Assembly (NCBI GenBank): GCA_029721435.1
Contig: CM056587.1
Coordinates: forward strand, 12,607,167 to 12,671,166
Direction of reading: 5' to 3'
DNA from: Gymnothorax reevesii
Taxonomy: Eukaryota > Chordata > Actinopteri > Anguilliformes > Muraenidae
DNA: 64,000 bases
Shown here: positions 60,501-64,000 of the stretch, in pieces
How the letters are laid out: every line of letters begins with the position of its first letter
Numbering within the stretch: position 1 is the first letter of the stretch
Notes under the pieces: model-generated
The model's database searches: none
What the model was told of the DNA's origin: nothing
Seen by the model: only the letters and a program-made list of their open reading frames with translations
Translations under genes and position numbers: made by a program

Positions 60501-62018
60501 TGTTCGTTGTTAAGCAGTGACATTTTACGGTCTTGCTGATTGGAACTCTGGGTAAGTAAATTGTATGTCTATGTCTCTGTTAAGTTATTGCTGGTAGCCT
60601 GATGTTGATTGATGTTGATCGGCTATTTGACAAATAATTGTTGGCTGCATCTTTACATTGTTATTGCTGCACTGTCTTTTTAACCAGTGGTCATTTTTTT
60701 GTGGATTTTCTCGGTTTAAGATATTAAAATAACTGAATATTTGCTCTTTAAAGTGGTAATCTGTAAGATTTTAATTGGTTTGTTTATATTGGCTTATAAT
60801 TTTCATTGCAGCCCAGTTAAACATGACTGTTGATGTTATTAAGTAGTTATTTGTGGAGCTCGAGCAGAACCAGTTCAAATGAAGGTTCTGACCCCTGATC
60901 CAGACTTTACCATCACAACCGAGGCTTCAAAAGGTTTAGAGTTTCACTTCATTAAAAAAGCCCTGGAGGCATCTTCAGTGACTGTATCAGCCACCTTAAT
61001 GCAACAGTTGCTCAAAGTGTAAAGCAAATGTTGCTGCGACCGGTGATATCCACGGCTTTGCTTCGGTCGCTGCGATGGTCAGTCTACAGAATATATACTG
61101 GAGTGAGTTGGTAGTTTTTGCTTGTAGTTTAGGAGATTTTCACATCTCAAGACATGAGTAATGTCTTCAATTTTTTTTTAATCTCTGTGATATTTGGTGT
61201 TTCTTTCACCTCTAGAACCATCCCCCTCAACAGAGCGTGCAGTTAAAATATGCTCAGATTTACTACTTCGCCATTAAACATAAACTTATTGCCTTGATAG
61301 TCAAATGGGCATTTTCAATGGTTAGCTGTTTTCCCAATTTTGTTTTCACATTTGTGAAGCTCAGCATCCTTCTGTTGCACTTCATAGTTCCCTAGCCTTT
61401 TTAGCTAATCTTTTCCGGTAACACCAATATTAGTGGCTTCACTTGAGAATTGTACGTTGTACTTTAATCTGTTGGATTATTTGATCAGTTTTTTGCGAAG
61501 TGACTGGTCTTGACCAATGCTTGCTTGTAAATGACATGGCCTTTTGTAGATGCTCCTTTAACACACCCACACATGATGGCATCAACTGTGCAAAGTTTAT
61601 TCCATCTATGTGATACTATGTGAAACTCATTAAACTGAGTGTGAATCCTTTAGTGGCCAGGCTAAGGTTGGCTAAAAAGGGAGGGAAAAAAGTCTCCGGA
61701 CTCCCACTTTTCAGAGCCAGTTTTATCTCCGATTCCAAGCATTTCAGCCGTTGAATATTCTTGTCTGAAGATGAACGGGCGAGTTTGAATCCTGTCTGTT
61801 CATGCCTTTGTCTGTAGATGGGTAGGTCGCCGTGAATCCTGTGTTTTTACACCTGTGTTTCCCTGTGTCTGTTTTGCCCACTTGTCTAGGTTCCCGTTGC
61901 CTCATGGTTCGACGACATGTCTGACACGGAGCTGCTGGACCTCATCCCATTTTTCGAGAGACTGAGTAAGGTGGAGGACGTGTATACTGTTCTAAAGCAA
62001 CAAAGGACTGCAAGTTAA
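19258..62018 (+). CDS. ctdsp1: ctdsp1, small CTD phosphatase SCP1 (joined, 7 coding exons)
   Basis: Join of 19258-19333, 41712-41863, 46659-46760, 53916-53972, 58307-58399, 60239-60424 and 61890-62018 gives 264 residues. Every junction is in phase with GT-AG borders. Human CTDSP1 has 261. The enzyme is a Mg2+-dependent HAD/FCP-family phosphatase that removes phosphate from RNA polymerase II CTD Ser5 and acts in REST-mediated silencing of neuronal genes. Visible features are a Cys cluster FCCVC at 47-51 (membrane-targeting palmitoylation site in the family), the DLDET catalytic motif with nucleophile D99 and acid/base D101, T155 in FTASLAK, K193 in NYVKD and D209-N210 in VDNSPAS. All expected active-site residues are present. 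The start [13 protein letters not shown] and the [18 protein letters not shown] ending favour ctdsp1 over ctdsp2 or ctdspl. Confidence 0.95.
20050..20133. repeat. (TTA)n/(TAG)n microsatellite
   Basis: ATT/TTA units from 20050, switching to AGT units and back. Located in ctdsp1 intron 1. Confidence 0.95.
20352..20394. repeat. 20-bp stem, 3-base loop hairpin
   Basis: Arms AGGTGTTCCAATTCACCCCA and TGGGGTGAGTTGGAACACCT pair with a single T-G wobble position, around the loop CAG. It lies within the element at 20168-21499. Confidence 0.9.
20686..20900 (+). mobile_element. Hairpin plus (GTCC)n element
   Basis: Opens with a hairpin (TATCCCCGCC...GGGGGATA, about 20687-20711), then a CCGTCCGTCCGTC run and a short body ending near TTGGCGGGGGATG. 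It shares this plan with 29436-29640, 34798-35090 and 40041-40991. Confidence 0.6.
21500..22610. other. ctdsp1 intron 1 spacer
   Basis: No exon, RNA gene or clear element end recognised. T-rich runs occur at 21520-21532 and 22031-22046. Confidence 0.5.
22611..22840. mobile_element. Small MITE
   Basis: A 230-bp unit begins AAAGGGCATCTAA and ends with the complement TTTAGATGCCCTTT. No coding content. The target duplication is unclear, so the superfamily is not assigned. Confidence 0.65.
22841..24901. other. ctdsp1 intron 1 spacer
   Basis: Nothing recognised as a gene or element. The 101-residue antisense frame at 23931-24236 matches no family I know. Confidence 0.5.
24902..25008. mobile_element. 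Small foldback MITE
   Basis: Inverted ends TTCCCAAAAGTATAGTTGC and the complement of GCAACTATGCATTTGGGAA bound about 107 bp with an internal TAGTAGCTTGATATCATC. It looks like a tiny hAT-type MITE. Confidence 0.65.
25009..26035. other. ctdsp1 intron 1 spacer
   Basis: No gene seen. Contains a T homopolymer (about 25779-25794). Confidence 0.5.
26036..26755 (+). mobile_element. Inverted-tip element with (GTCY)n and ~160-bp tandem repeats
   Basis: The tips are AGCTGCGACC (26036-26045) and GGTCGCAGCT (26746-26755). The left tip also folds on itself (AGCTGCGACCAAGCAGCT). A GTCT/GTCC run follows (26068-26108). The body repeats a unit of about 160 bp three times (about 26240-26700), each with CGCACCGTAACTC, ATGGCTATGAAAT, AAGCTTCTTGGT and TTCAAGGTCAT phrases. 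This plan resembles HINE/Helentron-type or pearl-like non-autonomous elements. Confidence 0.7.
26756..27519. other. ctdsp1 intron 1 spacer
   Basis: Contains the phrase GGTCATTCCGTGTCAAATCA near 26989, which I associate with a dispersed fish repeat. Borders are not visible and there is no coding content. Confidence 0.45.
27520..29365. repeat. Inverted arms of ~270 bp enclosing other repeats
   Basis: The left arm (about 27520-27812) and right arm (about 29100-29365) are inverted copies. Shared phrases include ATCACGCCCATCATAATAG, GGTTTGGCATTTGTTTA and AGAGCACTG. Between them lie a hAT-like tip (CAGTGGCAGCTCG at 28110), a solo LTR (28195-28681) and unassigned DNA. The structure may be one element with long inverted ends or two opposite copies of one repeat. 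Confidence 0.75.
28195..28681 (-). mobile_element. Solo LTR of a retrotransposon (copy 2)
   Basis: A 487-bp copy of the unit at 12515-13000, beginning TGTTATGGCCCC and ending CACATTACA. It is flanked by the 4-bp direct repeat TCTC (28191-28194 and 28682-28685). The different duplication from copy 1 shows independent insertion. On the minus strand a TATATAAGG box is present. No retroelement coding region adjoins it. Confidence 0.88.
29436..29640 (-). mobile_element. Hairpin plus (GTCC)n element, short copy
   Basis: Left tip TATCCCCCGCC and right tip GGGGGATA are inverted. The right end is a hairpin (ATCCCCCATC...GGGGGAT) next to GCGGACGGACC, that is (GTCC)n on the minus strand. Confidence 0.55.
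29985..30340 (-). mobile_element. Truncated copy of the 4825-6553 Tc1-type element
   Basis: CAACGCCAACCCTGTTTCC, then GATTTGCAAATCATTTAAAC, ATCAAATGTTGAAACTGAGA and AAAGTTGGGACAGGGGC repeat the left-end order of the element at 4825. Only the non-coding flank remains. Confidence 0.75.
30341..32632. other. ctdsp1 intron 1 spacer
   Basis: No recognisable exon or element ends. The frames at 31421-31717 and 31987-32271 (98 and 94 codons) have no family resemblance I can see and no supporting splice context. Confidence 0.45.
32633..33822. repeat. Block with dispersed GTTGTGGATGTAACAGGGAC-type motif
   Basis: Related motifs sit at 32633-32655, 32887-32910, 33056-33078 and 33798-33822, all containing (A/G)TAAC followed within a few bases by GGA(C/T). 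They are spaced roughly 150-750 bp apart in AT-rich DNA. No coding frame fits. Confidence 0.5.
33526..33705. repeat. Direct and perfect inverted repeats
   Basis: A direct repeat of about 29 bp (CTCTTCCAAAAAAGAAACTA core) occurs near 33528 and near 33621. A perfect 29-bp inverted repeat lies at 33589-33617 and 33677-33705 (TGTTTTGACAAATGTGG and its complement). It is probably a small element interrupting or duplicating a Tc1-like tip. Confidence 0.75.
33823..34797. other. ctdsp1 intron 1 spacer
   Basis: Several medium open frames on both strands, none similar to a known family. No RNA gene seen. Confidence 0.4.
34798..35090 (+). mobile_element. Hairpin plus GTCC-type element
   Basis: The CCCCGCCCTCC...GGGGGCG hairpin at the start is followed by CGTCGCCTGCCCGTCGTCCG, and the far end has CAGGCGGGGGCG. 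Same plan as the element at 20686. Confidence 0.5.
35289..35333. repeat. Poly(C)-(AC)n microsatellite
   Basis: A run of C (35290-35298) leads into about 17 CA units. Confidence 0.95.
35334..38073. other. ctdsp1 intron 1 spacer
   Basis: No gene recognised. Near 36680-36740 a phrase TAATGGCGCTTTTTTACTAC marks a common fish MITE end, whose relative is at 39630-39760. Confidence 0.4.
38074..39624. repeat. Block with nine dispersed TGTAATTCCRTTACCG-type motifs
   Basis: The motif or a close variant occurs on the + strand at 38074-38088, 38889-38905, 39210-39224, 39229-39244, 39430-39445 and 39609-39624. It occurs on the minus strand at 38230-38243, 38245-38259 and 38263-38276. I see no coding frame. 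The intervals are irregular, so this is not a satellite. It looks like the internal motif set of one element. Confidence 0.65.
39630..39760. mobile_element. MITE remnant with GGTACC/AAAAGCGCCATA phrases
   Basis: The AGAAAAAGCGGTATTAGGTA and GGGAAAAGCGCCATAAG phrases and multiple GTACC repeats mark a common fish MITE. The copy is rearranged and its borders are approximate. Confidence 0.5.
40041..40991 (-). mobile_element. Tandem-repeat element with TATACCCCCGAC tips
   Basis: Tips TATACCCCCGACG (40041) and GTCGGGGGTATA (40980-40991) are inverted. The right end is a perfect 12-bp hairpin (40960-40971 with 40980-40991). Between them about five units of roughly 120 bp repeat (40300-40940), each with GCCGACACTTTGCACTGC, TGTGGTAGA, AAAAGAATCCAA and GACGGACGGA. 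The (GACG)n corresponds to the GTCC run of its relatives. The multiple long antisense frames here come from the tandem repeats. Confidence 0.8.
40992..41711. other. ctdsp1 intron 1, 3' end
   Basis: Carries GAGTAACGCTGG at 41011-41030 and 41184-41203, sharing GTAACGTGAGTAAC with 39864-39878. The flanking copies may belong to one older element interrupted by the element at 40041-40991. The last bases, CCTTTTGTGTGCAG, form the exon 2 acceptor. Confidence 0.5.
41712..41863 (+). CDS. ctdsp1: ctdsp1 coding exon 2 (Cys cluster)
   Basis: Enters in phase 1 after TGTGTGCAG and ends at AAA|GTAAGC in phase 0. It encodes [20 protein letters not shown] and [16 protein letters not shown], the variable N-terminal linker of SCP1 with the conserved basic patch followed by FCCVC. 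Confidence 0.95.
41864..42973. other. ctdsp1 intron 2, 5' part
   Basis: Contains a (GT)n microsatellite (42385-42409), an A run (41956-41972) and no recognised element. If the exon at 42974 has its own promoter it should be here, but no TATA box or CpG cluster is obvious. Confidence 0.45.
42974..45478 (+). CDS. Large Ser/Glu/Cys-rich exon, probable alternative N-terminus of ctdsp1
   Basis: 835 codons are open from ATG 42974 to a CAG|GTACTG donor at 45478 (the frame runs on to a stop at 45557-45559). The donor is phase 0, as is the exon 3 acceptor, so splicing would read CMPQENQ then VPAKPLLPQ and keep the phosphatase domain intact, giving about 1,023 residues. A TAG lies directly before 42974. 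Better start contexts are ATG 42992 (ACC before it) and 43247 (AAG before it). As a cassette between exons 2 and 3 it would also keep frame (about 1,099 residues), but the upstream acceptor is pyrimidine-poor. The protein is acidic, Ser/Glu-rich and Cys-rich, with loosely repeated SEQ/SEH/SEP units, a tight 11-residue repeat at 44453-44690 and an acidic stretch ending ENCECLYC. No enzymatic domain is visible. I do not recognise this sequence. Confidence 0.65.
44453..44690 (+). repeat. 33-bp (11-residue) coding tandem repeat
   Basis: Seven units of the form [13 protein letters not shown] follow one another with substitutions that keep Glu, Ser and the central Cys. Units are exactly 33 bases, so the frame is preserved. 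Looser SSEQS-type octads precede it from about 44070. Confidence 0.9.
45479..46658. other. ctdsp1 intron 2, 3' part
   Basis: No element ends recognised. Poly(A) and poly(T) runs at about 46281-46298 and 46315-46332 could fold together. The acceptor TTCTTTTCACAG closes the intron. Confidence 0.5.
46659..46760 (+). CDS. ctdsp1: ctdsp1 coding exon 3 (catalytic DLDET)
   Basis: Phase 0 at both ends (CACAG|GTTCCT and AAG|GTAAGG). Encodes [17 protein letters not shown] and then [17 protein letters not shown], holding the nucleophile D99 and the general acid/base D101. Confidence 0.97.
46917..48537. mobile_element. Inverted-end element, ~1.6 kb
   Basis: The left end (46917-47010) and right end (48460-48537) are inverted. 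GGTAATGCGGGACC, GGCTAATGCAAGCCG and GCAGTTGCA reappear complemented as GGTCCCGCATTGCC, CGGCTTGCATTAGCC and TGCAACTGC. No transposase frame is visible. A TTAA-flanked MITE sits inside. Confidence 0.75.
47312..47682. mobile_element. TTAA-flanked MITE
   Basis: 371 bp bounded by TTAA (47308-47311 and 47683-47686), with inverted tips AGGAGCAGTATGTAGAATTT and the complement of AAATCTTACACACTGATCCT. TTAA suggests piggyBac-type mobilisation. It is nested in the element at 46917-48537. Confidence 0.8.
48538..51029. other. ctdsp1 intron 3 spacer
   Basis: No exon or RNA gene recognised. At 49310-49370 a phrase CAGTCCTGGGGGGCCCACCG and GTTCCAACCACAATTCC marks a fish hAT-type MITE end. Its complement recurs at 52270-52360. 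Confidence 0.45.
51163..51765. mobile_element. hAT MITE inserted in the Tc1 element, with 8-bp duplication
   Basis: 603 bp with inverted tips CAGTGATTCCCAAAGTGTG and the complement of TTTGGGAACCCCTG. It is flanked by the perfect 8-bp direct repeat ATCTAAAG (51155-51162 and 51766-51773). Removing it and one copy restores continuity of the surrounding Tc1 sequence. The interior has GTGGGCCGYGG phrases and an (AAT)n run. Confidence 0.92.
51532..51569. repeat. (AAT)n microsatellite
   Basis: About 12 AAT units, followed by inverted AACAACAATTACTG / CAGCAATTATTGTT blocks at 51580-51655. Confidence 0.95.
52881..53915. other. ctdsp1 intron 3, 3' end
   Basis: No element or gene recognised. The acceptor is TACTTCAAAACAG. 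Confidence 0.5.
53916..53972 (+). CDS. ctdsp1: ctdsp1 coding exon 4
   Basis: 57 bases, phase 0 at both ends, encoding [19 protein letters not shown], the strand region after the DLDET loop. It is almost identical to the family. Donor CAG|GTAAGA. Confidence 0.96.
53973..54867. other. ctdsp1 intron 4, 5' part
   Basis: No gene or element ends recognised before the minisatellite. Confidence 0.5.
54868..56707. repeat. 40-bp minisatellite, about 46 copies
   Basis: The unit is GTAGGAGTACTGCAGGACAA followed by GGGGCCCAGTGTGTCCCGCT, tandemly repeated with few changes. Variants have CAAG, CTGC or CACT before the next unit, GTGGG for GTAGG, or a one-base deletion giving 39-bp units. Because 40 is not a multiple of 3 and all minus-strand frames lack stops, long antisense frames of up to 525 codons arise. 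They are artefacts. A lone diverged unit lies at 56970-57005. It occupies ctdsp1 intron 4. Confidence 0.97.
56708..57491. other. ctdsp1 intron 4 between minisatellite and mir-26a
   Basis: Near 57070-57330 Tc1-like end sequence is suggested by GGTCACCAGATTCTCCAGAC and a TTTTTTTGGCCAGGCAGTGT phrase, but the ends are unclear. From about 57395 GC content rises toward the microRNA. Confidence 0.4.
57492..57576 (+). ncRNA. mir26a: mir-26a microRNA precursor
   Basis: The 5p arm at 57505-57526 begins TTCAAGTAATCCAGG and ends GGCT, the miR-26a mature sequence over all 22 bases. The 3p arm at 57543-57564 (CCTATTCGGGATGACTTGG) pairs with it, and flanking GGCC/GGCC extend the stem. The loop is TGTTTTCCAGGGAAAG. 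It lies in sense in ctdsp1 intron 4 and is presumably processed from the ctdsp1 transcript. miR-26 genes sit in introns of CTDSP1, CTDSP2 and CTDSPL in vertebrates, and miR-26 targets CTDSP mRNAs in neurogenesis. In mammals the CTDSP1-hosted copy is the 26b form. Here the mature bases are of the 26a form. Confidence 0.96.
57577..58306. other. ctdsp1 intron 4, 3' part
   Basis: A GT-rich stretch at 57760-57805 is the only simple repeat. The acceptor TTTGTTTCAG closes the intron. Confidence 0.5.
58307..58399 (+). CDS. ctdsp1: ctdsp1 coding exon 5
   Basis: Phase 0 at both ends. Encodes [20 protein letters not shown] and then [11 protein letters not shown], including T155 of the HAD motif II. Donor AAA|GTAAGA. 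Confidence 0.97.
58870..59745. repeat. Degenerate GTCAGTACTGGTCA-type repeat block
   Basis: Short phrases GTCAGTACTGG, TCACTCAGTC, ACAGTCAGT and CTGGTCACT recur dozens of times over about 0.87 kb with irregular 14-30-base spacing. It looks like an old, decayed minisatellite in ctdsp1 intron 5. Confidence 0.8.
60239..60424 (+). CDS. ctdsp1: ctdsp1 coding exon 6 (second catalytic half)
   Basis: Begins after CCTGCTCAG with [15 protein letters not shown], contains [20 protein letters not shown] (K193) and [19 protein letters not shown] (D209, N210), and ends at GCT|GTAAGT, phase 0. The upstream part of the open frame (from 60140) is intron. Confidence 0.97.
60425..61889. other. ctdsp1 intron 6
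   Basis: No exon, RNA gene or complete element seen. CTTTAAAGTGGTAATCTGTA at 60746-60765 resembles the tip of the TTAA MITE at 47312, but no matching right end is clear. Acceptor CCCACTTGTCTAG. Confidence 0.45.
61890..62018 (+). CDS. ctdsp1: ctdsp1 last coding exon
   Basis: Encodes [20 protein letters not shown] and [18 protein letters not shown], then RTAS and TAA at 62016-62018. The length and ending match SCP1, so the C-terminus is complete. Confidence 0.97.
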   Translation, partial: VPVASWFDDMSDTELLDLIPFFERLSKVEDVYTVLKQQRTAS

Positions 62019-63690
62019 CATGATGTCATGGGGAGGGAGGGGCTATCCCCAGGGGCCACAGAGGCTGGGGGGGCCGGGTGAACCCCGTTCTGCCTCTCAC
62101 GAGATGGGCTGGCTGCTGTCATTGTCCTCAAACGCCTACCCAGAATTCCATTCTAAGGAAGTGCGGAGCCGGAGCGGGCACAGGAAACAGGCTTCAGTTT
62201 GGAAGGCTGAACTCACGGTGGAGAACCTTTTTATCACCAACAACAAAAAAAAAAAAACTGTAGAATAATCTTAACACTTGAAAATTTGCTATTCCGTTCT
62301 TCGCTACTGTCCATTTTTCTCTGCAAGGCACATTTGAGAGAGGACCCCCGTTTCAACGTGACGTCCCATAAAATGGGTTATGCAGCAATCTTTTTAGTGA
62401 ATTATCAGTGCTAGCGCTCAGCTGATGCAGTGAGGGCTTACGTTTTGGTTCCAAATTCGCTTATTCCCAGCTTTTAATGCCTTGACCTTAAAAGCCCTTG
62501 TAATTGTCTGGAAGAGATCGAATTTGGCCCTTGCACTGTTCCAGCTTTGAGTTAGCAGATTAATTTGTTAACCCATGTGTTATGATGAAAATTTAAAGGT
62601 GATATCACAGTATTCAGAATGTTTTAACACAATAATCATGTTTAATTCAGTTTGCAAATACATCTTAGTCTGTTTTTGATATTTTGACTGTTTTTCAATA
62701 GTGAACCAAGTCTTAAGTACAACCAGTGTTATGATTCAAAGCCTATCTGTCACCATTTGTGGCATGTGATGTAAATTCATCCTTTATTATTTTTCCCTGT
62801 TCCTGGGACTAAATGAGACAGATTTCTGATCATGTTCCTGTGTTTTTTATGTGTTATTGTTTGAACCTTAAATTGTGATTGGATGTTTGCCTTTCAGTGC
62901 AGGAGTGAACACCTTCCCTTCAACATCAGAGCTTGATGAGCAAAATGACAGAGGGCTGGAAACGAGTCTGTGCTTTTTTTCAGCCCTGCTGGCGGCCCCA
63001 AAAACCCCAGCTTGTATATTAGAAATGTATTTTTATACACTTTTACAGCAAAAATAAGACCATTTGGTTTGTTTTTTCTGTATTTTAAGTTGGTGTAAAA
63101 ATGTAAGTATTTTTTCATTTAACAGACGATGGTAAAAAGCCAATTGTGCCATATTACAGTACCTTCCAAAACTGCATCCAAGACTATGATGACGTCAAAA
63201 ATTGCTCGTACTTAAATGCTTGATTTTTAAATCTGCCGCTATTTATTATTGCACTGCCCCATCTTCTTCAGACATAACTCCAGATTACTTGGCTCACCCA
63301 GAGTCACCTCAACCTTAAAGTTACCCTACCATTTTGTTTATTGGTACTAAAAACTTTACTCCTGTTATATTAAGCACATTTCTAACATCTGAAGAAAATA
63401 AAAATAATTTGCTGAGTTGTGCAGCACACAGAAATGTTTTTAAATTCTATATTGGGTTGAATTTTTGCTGTGCTGTGCGTAATGTCATGCCGTTGGTTTC
63501 TCATGAACTAGAAAACCCCTTGCATATCTATGCTATTGTTCTGGCAGTGTGGTCTTGGTAGGCTGGAGGAATGGCTGTTTAAATGGGGATTTGCAATTAT
63601 ACGTTAAGACTGAATTAAAATTTATTATTATTATTATTATTATTGTTGATCTTTCAAAAGAATAAACTCTGTGATCTCAAATCTTTGAAC
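62019..63690 (+). other. ctdsp1: Presumed ctdsp1 3' UTR
   Basis: No further exons. A candidate AATAAA lies at 63661-63666, followed by a T/G-containing stretch. AATAAA-like sequences also occur near 63390. An A run at 62246-62258 may mislead poly(A) mapping. An (ATT)n run is at 63623-63645. Confidence 0.55.
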
Positions 63691-64000
63691 AGTACTATGC
63701 GTATGCACTATCTGACCACCTGGTATATCTGCATGTTTACACTGGTAACCTGCTTATCAATTTAGTGAAGCATGTCACTGCAACTCCGCACATAACCCCT
63801 TTCAATGTAGTCTATTAGTATGAGTGGGAAGGTGTTCCTAAAGTAATGGGCAGTGTCTGCGTGCGTGCGTGTGCACACGGTTGTCCATGAAGGTCTGAAG
63901 AGCAGTGTATGAGAAAATGACATGCAGAAAAATATCCCTCCTCCACATTTCTCATGACTTGAAGACATTTCTCATTTTCTCTTGTATGTTATTAGCTTTG
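63691..64000. other. Downstream spacer
   Basis: Nothing recognised. The window ends before another gene is visible. Confidence 0.5.

Noticed and set aside
62020..62268. 82-codon frame after the ctdsp1 stop
   Set aside because: Lies in the 3' UTR and ends in an A run. No family resemblance.

Overview
This is a vertebrate nuclear genomic window, almost certainly from a ray-finned (teleost) fish. Genes are split by long introns with GT-AG splice sites, the background is AT-rich, and the interspersed repeats are the usual fish mix: Tc1/mariner copies, hAT and piggyBac-type MITEs, solo LTRs, (GTCY)n-bearing non-autonomous elements and microsatellites. Nothing bacterial, plasmid-like or phage-like is present. 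The species cannot be named from the sequence.

Two protein-coding genes are recognised, both on the + strand. The first (7106-13313) is spegnb, the SPEG-neighbour gene, with four coding exons. It encodes a 231-residue protein with one IQ motif and two I-set immunoglobulin domains. The second (19258-62018) is ctdsp1, encoding the small C-terminal-domain phosphatase SCP1. Its seven coding exons join in frame to 264 residues, and the DxDxT catalytic motif is intact. A mir-26a hairpin lies in intron 4 of ctdsp1 in the sense orientation (57492-57576), the host-gene arrangement known for mir-26 and the CTDSP genes across vertebrates.

The most unusual object is a 2.5-kb open reading frame in ctdsp1 intron 2 (42974-45478, open to 45559). 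It encodes a Ser/Glu/Cys-rich repetitive polypeptide and reaches a CAG|GTACTG donor in phase 0, the phase in which the catalytic exon 3 begins. It is best explained as an alternative first or cassette exon that would give a long SCP1 isoform of about 1,020-1,100 residues with a large acidic, probably disordered N-terminal extension. I do not recognise this extension from any described family.

Layout. 1-7105: intergenic or upstream DNA with a full-length but dead Tc1-like element, a deleted Tc1 relative and a third Tc1-type element into which a TTAA-flanked MITE inserted. 7106-14037: spegnb, its introns carrying a long-TIR hAT-like element, Tc1 fragments and a solo LTR. 14038-19257: spacer with foldback MITEs. 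19258-41711: ctdsp1 exon 1 and a 22-kb repeat-rich intron 1, with several elements built of a terminal hairpin, a (GTCY)n run and tandem repeats, an inverted-arm structure enclosing a second solo LTR, and blocks of dispersed short motifs. 41712-62018: remaining ctdsp1 exons. Intron 2 holds the large extra exon, intron 3 holds nested transposons, intron 4 holds a roughly 46-copy 40-bp minisatellite and mir-26a, and intron 5 holds a decayed GTCAGTACTGG-type repeat. 62019-64000: ctdsp1 3' UTR and downstream DNA.
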